This document shows, one piece after another, positions 37,751 through 46,342 of a stretch of DNA of 64,000 nucleotides. Every line of letters begins with the position of its first letter. The first letter of the stretch is position 1. Location: NCBI RefSeq assembly GCF_002024165.1, contig NZ_MWQN01000005.1:186001-250000 (forward strand), given 5' to 3'. Under the pieces are notes generated by a model. That model did not search any database, had not been told where the DNA came from, and saw only the letters and a list, made by a program, of their open reading frames with translations. The translations under genes and the position numbers were made by a program. Origin of the DNA: Embleya scabrispora (GTDB lineage: Bacteria; Actinomycetota; Actinomycetes; Streptomycetales; Streptomycetaceae).

Positions 37751-38686
37751 GACCTCCCCGGCCCAGCCACCGCCCGGCACGACCTCAGGCTCGCGCTGTG
37801 GAAGGAGAGCCGGTTCGAGGAGGCGATCGTCGCCTGCGAACGCGCCCGCGACCTCTCCGAAGGATGGGGCAAATGCCGCTGGTGCCCGTCCGCGAACGGA
37901 ATGACGACTCCGTCCGGGGACAGGTTGGACGCGCCGAGAAAGGGATAGGCGAGGAAGCTCAGCTTGGCCTGTTCGCCCCTGATTCCGGCCGAATGTTCCT
38001 TCTCGCGCCCCAGAGAGATCGTGACCTTGGTCGACGCAGGCTGGGCTGCCCGGTGTACCCGGGGGCGGGCGAGGAACCGGGCGGGTTCCGGACCCGTCGC
38101 GCCCGGCCGCATCGTCGGGTCCGAACGGACTCGCGGTACAGGTCGACGGGATGTGTGCGCCGGCCGGATGGCCCCAGAGTGCTTCGCGCTGTTCGCGTGA
38201 GAGCGGGTATGCCGCAGCAGCGCCGCGATGATCCGGTGGGCGACGTCGCGATCGGCGTCCAAGTCGGCCTGCCCAGCGACCAGTTGCTCGAATTTGGCGG
38301 TCGCTCTCCTCGGTGCCGAACAGTTCCCGAAGCGCGTCTTCCGTCGCGGCTTCCAGATCGACGTCACGCCCGAGACTGCGTTCCTGTGTCACGTGCCGGT
38401 GGACGCGTTCGATGACGGCGGGGTTGGCGGGGTCGCCCAGCACCAGCGTCGGACGGGGTCGCACAGGTGATCGACGACCTCGTCGAGTCGACCGACGACG
38501 GCCTTGCGCCGCGGTCCGCCGCCGTACGGCCTGACAACAGGTCGGACCCGAAGACTCCGCCTCGTCCCGACCGCATTCGCCCTCGACGTCGGAAACCTCT
38601 CCGCCGCCCGCGTGCACACCCGACCGGCTGTGATCACGGCCGAATCCGCGCTCGGCGGGCACCTGTGCGCCGCCGCGTGGGCCATC
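37751..38686. other. Decayed region left of the transposon
   Basis: No intact gene. On the plus strand at about 37770-37870 a coding-like run reads HDLRLALWKESRFEEAIVAC without a start. On the minus strand at about 38230-38450 two pieces in different frames (VIERVHRHVTQERSLGRDVD and AGQADLDADRDVAHRIIAAL) look like one broken gene. Another minus-strand piece near 37900-38035 has AKLSFLAYPFLGASNLSPD. I cannot name any of them. Confidence 0.4.
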
Positions 38687-38867
38687 CCCCGTGTGACTGG
38701 TCGCGATAGATGACACCGGTGGAGCATGCCGAGCAGGCCCTGTCCCGTCGCAAATGATCTGGTCTGCGGACGTTGCTGTGACCTGCGGCGACCAGATGGA
38801 TTGAGACGTCAGACTGGTGCTTGTCTCAGTTGATGTGGTCTGCCAGACGCGGATGTCACTCGTTGTC

Positions 38868-40010
38868 TCAGTCGATCTGGTTCGGCGGTGGCGTTTCGAA
38901 GTGATGCCAACTCTGGGTGTTCAGCCACGACTGGTAGGTCCTGAAGATCTCGGCGAGTCCATCCGGCTGCTCGCGCTGGTCCAGGAATTCGGCCAGGAGT
39001 TGGAAGAGCGTCGCGACGGCTTCGATATCCGCGTGTGGTGTGAGCGGATGGACCCATCCTGCGGGTGTGAGGTGGCGAACGAGGACTGGCCAGGTGAGGT
39101 CGTGTCCTTTGCCGAGGCGGGTGACCAGCCATTCGTGGAAGCCGGTGAGCATGCCCCAAGAGCTTCCGGCATCGCAGCCGAGGACGAAGGCGGTGGTGGT
39201 GGCGAATGAACCGTCGATGCCGTGCATGGCGGGTTGTTGGCGAACGGCGGCAAGCATTCCGCGGTAGTGCCTGACCATCCCGGCCTGAAGGGTTTGCTGG
39301 GTAGCGGCGAGGAAATTCCCGGCGGGACGCCCGGGAGTGCTGGTAACGCCATTGGGGTTCTTGAGTGGATGTCCGGAGAGGAAGCGGCGAATCGTTGCGT
39401 AGGAGACGTCGGCGTCGTATTCGTCCAGGAGTCGTTCCCAGATCAGCCGGGTCGAGGGGAGGTGACCGCAGTGTTTGGCCGCGTACTCGTCGAGAATTGC
39501 GTCGAGAGCGGGACGGACCCGGTCCAGTGCCGGGTTCTCCTGAAGGGTGCGGGGTTTGCGGGGCGGTGGGTTCGGTGAGGACAGCGCCTGGACGACGGTG
39601 CGGTTGTGAACGCGGTTTCGCTTGGCCAGGGGGGTGACCGTCAGGTGTTCGGCATGGGCGTCTCGGCGGATGGCCGCGAAGAGCGCGGGCTTATCCGCAC
39701 TGAGAGTGACCCGCCGCTTGGGCTTGGCCGGTTGGTCGGGCTCGGTCGGCTTGCGTGGGGCCAGGTCAATCAAGGCCCTTTCCAGGGATGCTTGTTGGCG
39801 GCCTGTGACGACGGCGAGCCGCTCGGCTTTGGGGCGGTTTCCGTAGCCGTAGTCGGGCGGTCCCGCGAGATATCCGCGCAGATAGCTCGGCTTGAGATGG
39901 TTGGCATGAGCCAGGCGGCGGATATAGGAGTCGGTGGATTCCCCGGATCTGGGCCGGGGGCGGGCCGGCAGTGGGCGGAGCCGGTCGTCGCTGTTGGACT
40001 CGGCGGTCAC
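38868..40010 (-). CDS. tniQ: TniQ-like targeting protein with a C-terminal HTH region
   Basis: GTG 40010 overlaps the TniB stop as GTGA and gives 380 residues. The N-terminus has LPARPRPRSGESTDSYIRRL and HANHLKPSYLRGYL, the TniQ signature. The usual zinc-binding Cys pairs are not seen. The middle and C-terminus contain HTH-like segments (PLAKRNRVHNRTVVQAL, VSYATIRRFL) more like those of IS21-type or TnsB N-termini. TniQ-family proteins direct TnsABC to target sites. The last codons overlap an ATCTGGT repeat. Confidence 0.7.
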   Translation of the reverse strand: MTAESNSDDRLRPLPARPRPRSGESTDSYIRRLAHANHLKPSYLRGYLAGPPDYGYGNRPKAERLAVVTGRQQASLERALIDLAPRKPTEPDQPAKPKRRVTLSADKPALFAAIRRDAHAEHLTVTPLAKRNRVHNRTVVQALSSPNPPPRKPRTLQENPALDRVRPALDAILDEYAAKHCGHLPSTRLIWERLLDEYDADVSYATIRRFLSGHPLKNPNGVTSTPGRPAGNFLAATQQTLQAGMVRHYRGMLAAVRQQPAMHGIDGSFATTTAFVLGCDAGSSWGMLTGFHEWLVTRLGKGHDLTWPVLVRHLTPAGWVHPLTPHADIEAVATLFQLLAEFLDQREQPDGLAEIFRTYQSWLNTQSWHHFETPPPNQID

Positions 40011-41071
40011 GAGGCGGATTTCGTCTTGCGGGTTTGGGCGGCGTGGTCGAGTTGAACGCTCTTCAGGGAATTGCGGGTGATCGTCTCGGAGCCGTCGAGG
40101 ATGGCGTCGATGGCGGCTCCGCGAATGAGATGGGAGAGACTTCCGATCATGCCGCCGGTGCGTCGGTGGAGGTATTCCGCCAGCGCTTCCAGGGTTCCGG
40201 GTCGGTGTTGGTGCAGCCGCAGGGCCGCTTCGAGGGCGCCGACGAGCCCGGTCCATTCCTGAGTGCGGGGGAAGGGAATGGTTTCGATGACCGCGAAGCG
40301 TCCGGCGATCTGTCGACCGCGGGTTCCGGCGAACAGTCCGTTGTCTTCCAGGTCGACTCCGGCATAGACGAAGGTGGCGGGGATGCGTTCGGAGAAGTAC
40401 TTCAAGGTGTCGGAGACTTCGGCGCCGTTGCGTGTCGCCAGCGAGAGGTTGTGCAGTTCGTCGACGCATACGACGCTGACACGCGCGTCGATGAGGACAC
40501 CGCAGACGGCCTCGATGACATCGGTGATGTTGGCGCGAGTGGTCACCGGGATGCCGAGGAAGCGGGCGAACTCGACGGCGAGCATGCGGGAGGTCGCGGC
40601 GGGTGGAACGGTGACGTAGACCACCGGAATGCGGTCGACTCCCGGGTGTTGGCGCCGGTCGATGATCTCGATGGTCTTGCCGAACTGGGTGAGCGCGGTG
40701 GTCTTGCCGGTGCCGGCGGCCCCGGAAAGGATCAGGCCGCGGCGGGCGCTGATCGCGTGGCGGTTCAGCAGCGTCAGGCGCCTGCCGGCGTGGACGACGG
40801 TGCGCAAGGTCGAGGTCGCGGCGACCGTCAGGCGGGTGTGGTAGTCGAGGCGGTCCTCGTCGTAGTCCAGCCGCTTGTCCGGGTCCAGGCCCGCGAGCGT
40901 GTCCTCGGGCAACAGGTCGGGCGGAGCCGGATCCTGGGTGGTGAACTCGTGCCATCCTTCCAGGGTGGTGAGGTGACGGTGTAGTTCCTCCTGGTCCAAG
41001 GCCCGTCGCCAGCCCCGCCGACGTGCGGGATCGGGGTCCTGCCCCCGCGCGGGTCCGGTCGCGGTCACCAT
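40007..41071 (-). CDS. tniB: TniB/TnsC-like AAA+ ATPase
   Basis: The 354-residue protein has Walker A GAAGTGKTTA at 117-126, Walker B VSVVCVDELHNL near 198-209, and a sensor-like FVYAGVDLEDNGLF. These features match TniB/TnsC regulators, which form filaments on target DNA and switch on the transposase. The start overlaps the TnsB stop. The gene lies between TnsB and TniQ, the usual order. Confidence 0.88.
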   Translation of the reverse strand: MVTATGPARGQDPDPARRRGWRRALDQEELHRHLTTLEGWHEFTTQDPAPPDLLPEDTLAGLDPDKRLDYDEDRLDYHTRLTVAATSTLRTVVHAGRRLTLLNRHAISARRGLILSGAAGTGKTTALTQFGKTIEIIDRRQHPGVDRIPVVYVTVPPAATSRMLAVEFARFLGIPVTTRANITDVIEAVCGVLIDARVSVVCVDELHNLSLATRNGAEVSDTLKYFSERIPATFVYAGVDLEDNGLFAGTRGRQIAGRFAVIETIPFPRTQEWTGLVGALEAALRLHQHRPGTLEALAEYLHRRTGGMIGSLSHLIRGAAIDAILDGSETITRNSLKSVQLDHAAQTRKTKSAS

Positions 41072-43188
41072 CGCTTGTCCGCCTCCTTGAAGGGGTCGAA
41101 AACGCCGAGCGGGATGACCTTCGCAATCGGCCGTGTGTCCCGGTCTTCCGCCGCTTCGGCCGCCTCGGGTGCGGAATCCGTCGTCGCGGCTGCGGATCCC
41201 GGTTCGGGCCGTGGCGGCCGGGGCCCGGTGCTCTGCGCGGCGGCGCGCGTCCGGGCGGCGACGCGTCTGTTCCGCTTGGCGGACCGCGATGTCACGTCGC
41301 CTTCGCGAGCCGGTCCCTCATCCGCTCTGACCAGCAGTTCCGCAACCGCTGTGGCGATCTGTTCCTCGGTGGGAGAAGGGTTGCCGGTTCTTCGGAGGTC
41401 GGCTGCCGCGTGGTCCCAGGCCAGGTCACCGAAGGGCTGTGGGACGCTGCCCAAGTGCGTCCAGGGGACCGGGATCCAGTCCGTTTCGGGGTTCCAGTGG
41501 TTGCGCATCCAGAGCCGGTTGGCGTCGTAGGGGTCGCGGTGCGTCTCCCACAGGTTCCTCGTGCGTGTGACGCCCGAGGGTTGGCGCCGGAAGGGGGCCA
41601 GGTCAGGGCAGTCGTAGATCCGATTGTTGATTTTGATGCCGTAGGCGTTGACGGCCCGCCAGGTCGCGGGCAGAAGTTCGACGTAGTCGTCTCCGCTCAG
41701 GGCGAGGGGGACGTAACCGGCGGTCTCGACGAGGCTTGTGTACTTCTGGTTCGGGGTGAACATGCGCCCGGGGCTGCCCGGGTCGCGGAGCCCGTCATGT
41801 GGTCTGTTCTGCCACTTGGCGACGAGCCATTCGTCCAGAAGTTCCTGGATCTCCAGCATCGACCAGAGCGGCTCGTCCTCCACGTTCCGGCCGCGGTGTT
41901 CGGCGGTGCGGCCGAGGTAGCCGGGGAGGAACTGGCAGAAGAGCGTGGCCACCGATTCGATCGTGCGTTCGATGTGGGGCTTCTCCGTCGGCGATCTCGG
42001 ATGGCAGGGTTGGAAGTTGATCTCCAAAGTCCGGCAGGCGGAACGGAAGTTCTCCGAGATGAACGCCTTCCCTCGGTCGCAGACGATCGTCTCGGGGATG
42101 ATCACCGGCCGGGCGGCAGCGTGTTCCAGACGTTCGTCCAGGGTCAACAGCCTGCGATGCGGCAGCACCGAGCGCGACATCGCCAACGCCTTCGCCCAGC
42201 CCGGTCGCATCGGCTCCGGGGTCAGCGCGCGGGCCAGCAGCAGCGAGGCGTCCACCGACTTCGTGGTCGGCCGCACCACAGCGGCGGCCATGGTGCGGGT
42301 GGCCACGTCGACCAGACCGCAGAGTTCCACCCGCCCGGGAACACCCTCGTCCAGCCGGACCAGCACGTCCATCGGGGTGGAGTCGATCTGCATCAACTCG
42401 CCCGGGGCCACCACTTGTTCGAAGCGAAACGGGCCCTCGGGCCGGTCGGCCAGGGAACGGCGCGTGCGGGCCGACCCCGTCACGTGCACCCCGTGGGACA
42501 GCTTGTCGAAGAGCCGGTAGAACGTGGCCCGCGAGGGCATCCGAACCGCGTCCCCGCCGTGCTCGGCGATCAGGATGCGCTCCGTGCGCCAACGCGCGTA
42601 CTCGATCGTGCGGGTGGAGGCCGGGACGCTCTCAGCGATGGCCCGGCGGATCGCCTCCACCACACGCGGATCGGCCCGGCCGAGCAGCGAGGCGTGCGGC
42701 GCGAGCCTGTGGTCCACTACCGCCTGGACCCCGCCCGCCTCGTAACGCTGCCGCTTGCGCTTTACCGTCCGTGCCGTGATCTCTTCGCCCAGCGCGACCA
42801 GTTCGGCTGCCTTGGCCCGCTCACGTTCGGCCAGCGAGCGCCGCCCGACCGGGTCGTACTCGGGTCGGGGACGGGTTCCCTCGGGAGCGTCCGGCGGTAG
42901 TCCGGTGAGAAGTTCGACCAAGTGCCGCTGCCACCACAGTGCGCGCTCGGCCACGTCCTCGGGAAGCTGACCCAACAGTGCGGCAGAGCCCAGCGCGGCC
43001 CGCTCGCCCGCCCCGATCACGGCGAAGTCCTCGGCCGCCTGCAGATGGACCTGGTCCACCAGCATGCCGGTGCCGTGGGTGTCGGCCAGCCGGACCCGCA
43101 TCCCGGTCAAACCGACCACCGTATAGGTGCGTTTTTCGAACCGAACCCGGTCGCCCAACCGCAACCTCCCCGGCCGCGCAGACGTCAT
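41065..43188 (-). CDS. tnsB: TnsB/TniA-like DDE transposase
   Basis: ATG 43188 follows GGGAG and gives 707 residues. DDE residues are visible as Asp269 in LMQIDSTPMDV, Asp371 in IVCDRGKAFIS and Glu407 in PHIERTIESV. N-terminal HTH modules (RTVKRKRQRYEAGGVQAVVD, RATFYRLFDKLSHG) should bind end repeats. A Mu-type C-terminal domain follows, and the last 100 residues are Ala/Pro-rich, perhaps contacting TniB. It performs strand transfer, with TnsA cutting the other strand. Confidence 0.9.
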   Translation of the reverse strand: MTSARPGRLRLGDRVRFEKRTYTVVGLTGMRVRLADTHGTGMLVDQVHLQAAEDFAVIGAGERAALGSAALLGQLPEDVAERALWWQRHLVELLTGLPPDAPEGTRPRPEYDPVGRRSLAERERAKAAELVALGEEITARTVKRKRQRYEAGGVQAVVDHRLAPHASLLGRADPRVVEAIRRAIAESVPASTRTIEYARWRTERILIAEHGGDAVRMPSRATFYRLFDKLSHGVHVTGSARTRRSLADRPEGPFRFEQVVAPGELMQIDSTPMDVLVRLDEGVPGRVELCGLVDVATRTMAAAVVRPTTKSVDASLLLARALTPEPMRPGWAKALAMSRSVLPHRRLLTLDERLEHAAARPVIIPETIVCDRGKAFISENFRSACRTLEINFQPCHPRSPTEKPHIERTIESVATLFCQFLPGYLGRTAEHRGRNVEDEPLWSMLEIQELLDEWLVAKWQNRPHDGLRDPGSPGRMFTPNQKYTSLVETAGYVPLALSGDDYVELLPATWRAVNAYGIKINNRIYDCPDLAPFRRQPSGVTRTRNLWETHRDPYDANRLWMRNHWNPETDWIPVPWTHLGSVPQPFGDLAWDHAAADLRRTGNPSPTEEQIATAVAELLVRADEGPAREGDVTSRSAKRNRRVAARTRAAAQSTGPRPPRPEPGSAAATTDSAPEAAEAAEDRDTRPIAKVIPLGVFDPFKEADKRW

Positions 43189-44042
43189 CGCCGCTCCCGC
43201 GGCGCCGCGTGGACCATGGTGTCGGTGCCCAGTGGGGCCGATGTCAGATCCACGGCCAGTTCGTGCAGCCAGAGGAGATGAAAAAGGACCGGTAGCACCG
43301 CCAGACGATCTCCGACCGCCTCGGCTCCGGCGACAAGCGGGAGCGGTTCGGCAAACACGTTGCGCAGTCGATCCGCCACCGGTGCTTGGTGGCAGCGGGG
43401 ATGACGGTAGCGGGCCAGCCAGCGCAGGTTCACCCGATACGGCTGGCTCAGGTCCCCGACCCGTCGGAACTGCCAGCCCACCGCCTCGCAGACCTGCGCG
43501 GTGAACTTGAAGACCTCGGCGGCGGCCTCGTCGACCAGACCTTCGGGGCGCACATCGACGACAACGCCCGTGCCATCCGCGAGCCGCGCGAAATAGTCCG
43601 GAGTGTGCCCACGCTCCCGGTCGCGGTCCCGGTCCGTCCATGCGAGCCGGAAGGGCTGGGATGCCAGAGCGATGACGGCCGGATCGAAGTCCAGGGCCAT
43701 CGCCGCGTCCCGTTCGACCCACGATTCGTAGCCCACATGGGAACGCGAGGTCGCGGCCCAGTATTCGCCGGTGAAATTCTTCTGCCCCTTGAACGAGACG
43801 AACTTCCGCACTGGGGAGACCAGTTCGAAGGGATCGCCCCAGTGTCGACCCAGCGAACCCAGACGCTCGATGCCGTCCGCGTCGATGAACCGCACCTCGA
43901 CATCGGACGCGAAATCCCAGGCAGACGCTGCCGCTGCCGACTTGCCCACGAGCACCTCCGCTCGTCCGCCCAATGCCTCGTGCGTACGAGCGTGGAACAC
44001 CCCACGCAGGCTCGTCATCCAGAAGCGAGCGGCATCACTCAA
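43185..44042 (-). CDS. tnsA: TnsA-like endonuclease
   Basis: The 285-residue protein starts at ATG 44042 and overlaps TnsB as ATGA. YESWVERDAAM (Glu110), HTPDYFARL (Asp149) and VVVDVRPEG form the core of TnsA, a PD-(D/E)XK nuclease that cuts the 5' ends during excision. The usual Lys of the last strand is Arg165 here. SRSHVGYESWVE is the common TnsA lead-in. If active, the element moves by cut-and-paste. If the Arg inactivates it, cointegrates would result. Confidence 0.8.
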   Translation of the reverse strand: MSDAARFWMTSLRGVFHARTHEALGGRAEVLVGKSAAAASAWDFASDVEVRFIDADGIERLGSLGRHWGDPFELVSPVRKFVSFKGQKNFTGEYWAATSRSHVGYESWVERDAAMALDFDPAVIALASQPFRLAWTDRDRDRERGHTPDYFARLADGTGVVVDVRPEGLVDEAAAEVFKFTAQVCEAVGWQFRRVGDLSQPYRVNLRWLARYRHPRCHQAPVADRLRNVFAEPLPLVAGAEAVGDRLAVLPVLFHLLWLHELAVDLTSAPLGTDTMVHAAPRERR

Positions 44043-44156
44043 AAGGGCGATGCCTCATCCCGAACGATCTGGCGAACCAGATCATCTGAGACCACGAGCG
44101 AATCGGACCCGTTCACTTGAGACGGGGACCAGATCGATAGAGACGGGACAAGGCCC

Positions 44157-44351
44157 GATGCTCCGAATTGATCGCGATGGTTGACACTGGTTGGTCATCG
44201 TTGTTGGCACATGGTCGAGTTGGTTGACCGACCTGACCCCGGCCCGGAACAGTTCCTGCTGGTCAGCGGCCTCGTGCATCGCGGCGGTCACGTCAACGAG
44301 GCGTCGGTGTCAATTGCCGCGACCAGATGTCATCTATCTCGACCAGTCACA
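44157..44351. other. Right arm of the outer element
   Basis: This 195-base stretch lies between the inner and outer right ends. It contains GACCAGATG and several TTGGT copies, possibly further TnsB-type sites. On the minus strand HEAADQQELFRAGVRSVN looks coding-like but is short. No gene called. Confidence 0.4.
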
Positions 44352-44402
44352 CCCCGATGCCCCGGTCTCGAACGCCACACCGTGCCTGTCGGTAGGGGTC
44401 TC

Positions 44403-44418
44403 TACACTCCGCGTGATG
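44403..44418 (+). promoter_or_regulatory. Leaderless promoter of the mini-ORF/NUDIX operon
   Basis: TACACT (44403-44408) is followed by CCGCGTG and ATG 44416, with GGTAGGGGTC just upstream. The copy at 53062-53091 keeps GGTAGGG, TACGTT, CCGCGTG and ATGA at the same spacing, so this is a conserved promoter with start-site transcription. GTAG and CTAC flank the spacer and could be an operator. Confidence 0.55.
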
Positions 44419-44520
44419 ACATCGAAGTTGCTCCTCCCAGCGCCACGCATCGCTCGTCCCGGCCCCGACGGAGTGATCACGACCAGGGGAGCCAGCCGAC
44501 AGCCGGGGACGTCCCGATGA
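44416..44520 (+). CDS. Leaderless 34-residue mini-ORF coupled to NUDIX
   Basis: ATG 44416 begins MTSKLLLPAPRIARPG, and the stop overlaps the NUDIX start as ATGA (44517-44520). The decayed copy at 53089 begins MIANPYLPASR, so the start and the LPAPR/LPASR element are conserved. It may be a leader peptide that sets NUDIX translation, or a small product. It has no Cys and few Ser/Thr, which argues against a lanthipeptide. Confidence 0.45.
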   Translation: MTSKLLLPAPRIARPGPDGVITTRGASRQPGTSR

Positions 44521-44999
44521 GTGGCGAGGAGGAAGTCCCGGCAGCGAAGCGGGACACGAGGGGCGTCCTGAACGTCATCGGCGTCCACCTCTACCTCGAG
44601 GACCCCCAAGGCCGGGTCCTGCTCGGGCTGCGACACCCCGATTCCCTCTACGCGCCCTCGACCCACCACTTCCTGGCCGGGCACTGCGAGCAGGAATCCG
44701 CCGTGGCCTGCCTCGTGCGCGAGGCCCGAGAGGAAGCCGGACTCTCCATCGACCCCGACGACGTCGAATTCGTCCACGCCGTCCACCTGCTGGACGCACC
44801 GGGAACTGGCCCACGCATGCAGATGGTCTTTCGAGCCCGGCGATGGACGGGCACCCCCGAAGTCCTCGAACCCGACAAGTGCCTCGGATGGGGATGGTGG
44901 CACCCCCACGACCTCCCCGACCCCACCGTCGACTACACCCGCACCGCGATCCACGCCATCAAGGCCGGCCGCCTCTACACCGAGCTCGGGTGGGCATGA
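44517..44999 (+). CDS. NUDIX hydrolase, first of a pair
   Basis: The 160-residue protein has LLGLRHPDS, FLAGHCEQESAV and VREAREEAGLSI, a NUDIX box with one residue fewer than usual between the Gly and the first Glu. The C-terminus TRTAIHAIKAGRLYTELG is matched by a remnant at 53115-53170. It is coupled to the mini-ORF and followed 160 bases later by a two-domain NUDIX gene. Substrate unknown. Confidence 0.8.
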   Translation: MSGEEEVPAAKRDTRGVLNVIGVHLYLEDPQGRVLLGLRHPDSLYAPSTHHFLAGHCEQESAVACLVREAREEAGLSIDPDDVEFVHAVHLLDAPGTGPRMQMVFRARRWTGTPEVLEPDKCLGWGWWHPHDLPDPTVDYTRTAIHAIKAGRLYTELGWA

Positions 45000-45161
45000 C
45001 ACCGACCGCGCACCACCCGCGCGGACGCCGCCGAAAGCCTTCCTTCGTCGGCCCACGCGCCGAATCCACACCCCACCCCGCGAACACAGAAAACCACTCC
45101 ACCCGCCGGCCCGAACCGACCCGCCACGCCGGACACCGAAGGCAACACACGAAGGACCCAC

Positions 45162-46301
45162 ATGGAACCCGACGCACACCCCGGAAACGGCAACCCGGTC
45201 GACGTGCACGTGCTGCTGTATCGCGAAAACGAACTGCTGTTCCTGCGCCGCAGCCGAACCTCCCCCTACGCCCCCGGACTGCTGTGTCTGCCCTCGGGCA
45301 AGGTCGAACCCGGCGAGGACGTCGTCACCGCCGCCGTCCGCGAAACCCGTGAGGAGACCGGCGTCGTCCTGCACCCGGCCATGCTCCGCTGCGACCTCGT
45401 CCTGCAACACCGGCCACCCCGCGGGCCGTTGCGCATCGGCTGGTTCCTCACCGCCGAGGGATGGCCCGGCGCACGCCACCCCACCACCCCCGACACCGTC
45501 CACAACGCCGAACCCCACAAACACGACGAACTCCTCTGGGCCGACCCCGACAACCCACCCCACAACCTCGTCGCCTACACCCGAGCCGCCCTCGAAGCCA
45601 TCCGCACCGGCACCCCCTACGCCCTCCACCTCCAACAACCCCACGACACCGTCCACGACGACGGCCACCCCACACGACGCCTGACCTCTATCCGCGCCGC
45701 CGACCACGGCAACGAACCGCTGCGCCGCGAACTCGGACTTCGCCCCGCCCCACGCATGGGCCGGCGCTGGGCCTGGCACCCCGACGAGCCCGTGCCCGAC
45801 ACGCTGCCCGTCGCCCAGTCCTCGGGGTGGCTGTTCGCCGACGACGGCCGCGTGCTCCTGGTCGCCGACCAAGGACTGCTCGCGCTGCCCGGAGGCGGCA
45901 CCGACGCCGGCGACGCCGACCCGTGGGCGACGCTCACCCGCGAGGCGTACGAGGAAGCCGGCGCCGTACCAGGCGCGCACACCTACCTCGGCTACCTCCA
46001 CGACCACGACGCCCTCATTTACGGCGGCGCCCCCGTCGCCCGTATCCGCTACGCGGCCCGCCTCGCCCGCCTGGGCCCGGCGCAGCCGGATCCGGCGACC
46101 GGACGGGAATGGCGTCGCCTCCTGGTCAACCCGGCAACCGCCGTCGACCTCCTGGGCTGGGGCCGCGACGGACTGCGCGAGGCGCACACGGCGCAGCGTC
46201 GCGCGCACGAGGTCCTCGGCGTACCCGTCGCGGGGGAGAGGTCCGTCGTCGAGGTCCCGCGCGATGGGCTGTCGATGCGGCCGGAACGGGCGCGCGGCTG
46301 A
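45162..46301 (+). CDS. Two-domain NUDIX hydrolase
   Basis: ATG 45162 opens 379 residues. The N-terminal domain has a full box, GKVEPGEDVVTAAVRETREE with the following TG. The second domain, from about residue 210, has GGTDAGDADPWATLTREAYE with EAG, in which the first Glu is Asp and one residue is inserted, so it may bind rather than cut. The segment PWATLTREAYEEAGAVPG onward is copied, with changes, at 60774-61019. Likely one operon with the preceding NUDIX. Confidence 0.8.
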   Translation: MEPDAHPGNGNPVDVHVLLYRENELLFLRRSRTSPYAPGLLCLPSGKVEPGEDVVTAAVRETREETGVVLHPAMLRCDLVLQHRPPRGPLRIGWFLTAEGWPGARHPTTPDTVHNAEPHKHDELLWADPDNPPHNLVAYTRAALEAIRTGTPYALHLQQPHDTVHDDGHPTRRLTSIRAADHGNEPLRRELGLRPAPRMGRRWAWHPDEPVPDTLPVAQSSGWLFADDGRVLLVADQGLLALPGGGTDAGDADPWATLTREAYEEAGAVPGAHTYLGYLHDHDALIYGGAPVARIRYAARLARLGPAQPDPATGREWRRLLVNPATAVDLLGWGRDGLREAHTAQRRAHEVLGVPVAGERSVVEVPRDGLSMRPERARG

Positions 46302-46342
46302 ACCGGGCCCGTGCCGGGTCGCGGGCTCGATCGCTCTCGACA

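Larger units (their letters stand above)
38741..44150. mobile_element. Inner Tn7-like transposon (TnsA, TnsB, TniB, TniQ)
   Basis: The ends read TGTCCCGTC, six variable bases, GATCTGGTC, at 38741 and inward from 44150 (20 of 24 identical). AGGCCC flanks both sides (38735-38740 and 44151-44156). ATCTGGT copies recur near 38757, 38796, 38871, 44067 and 44130 and are likely TnsB sites. Four coupled minus-strand genes fill it. No CRISPR array or Cas gene is present, so it is not an obvious CAST. Confidence 0.8.
38692..44351. mobile_element. Outer Tn7-type element (TGT ends, 5-base duplication)
   Basis: TGTGACTGGTCG followed by GATAGATGACA, with one intervening base, begins at 38692 and, read inward, at 44351, matching 23 of 24 positions. 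CCCCG lies directly outside both ends (38687-38691 and 44352-44356), a five-base target duplication typical of Tn7-like transposition. Removing the inner element leaves only about 245 bases, so the outer one may be a non-autonomous derivative into which the inner one moved, or both repeats may belong to one complex end. Confidence 0.7.

Noticed and set aside
41023-42900. Plus-strand ORF opposite TnsB and TnsC
   Set aside because: Shadow of the transposase genes, no start signal or family motif.
44082-44291. Small minus-strand gene in the right arm of the outer element
   Set aside because: It crosses the inner transposon end and has no ribosome-binding site; only the first 20 residues look coding.
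38692-44351. CRISPR-associated transposon
   Set aside because: The gene set (TnsA, TnsB, TniB, TniQ) fits, but no repeat-spacer array or cas gene is in or next to the element.
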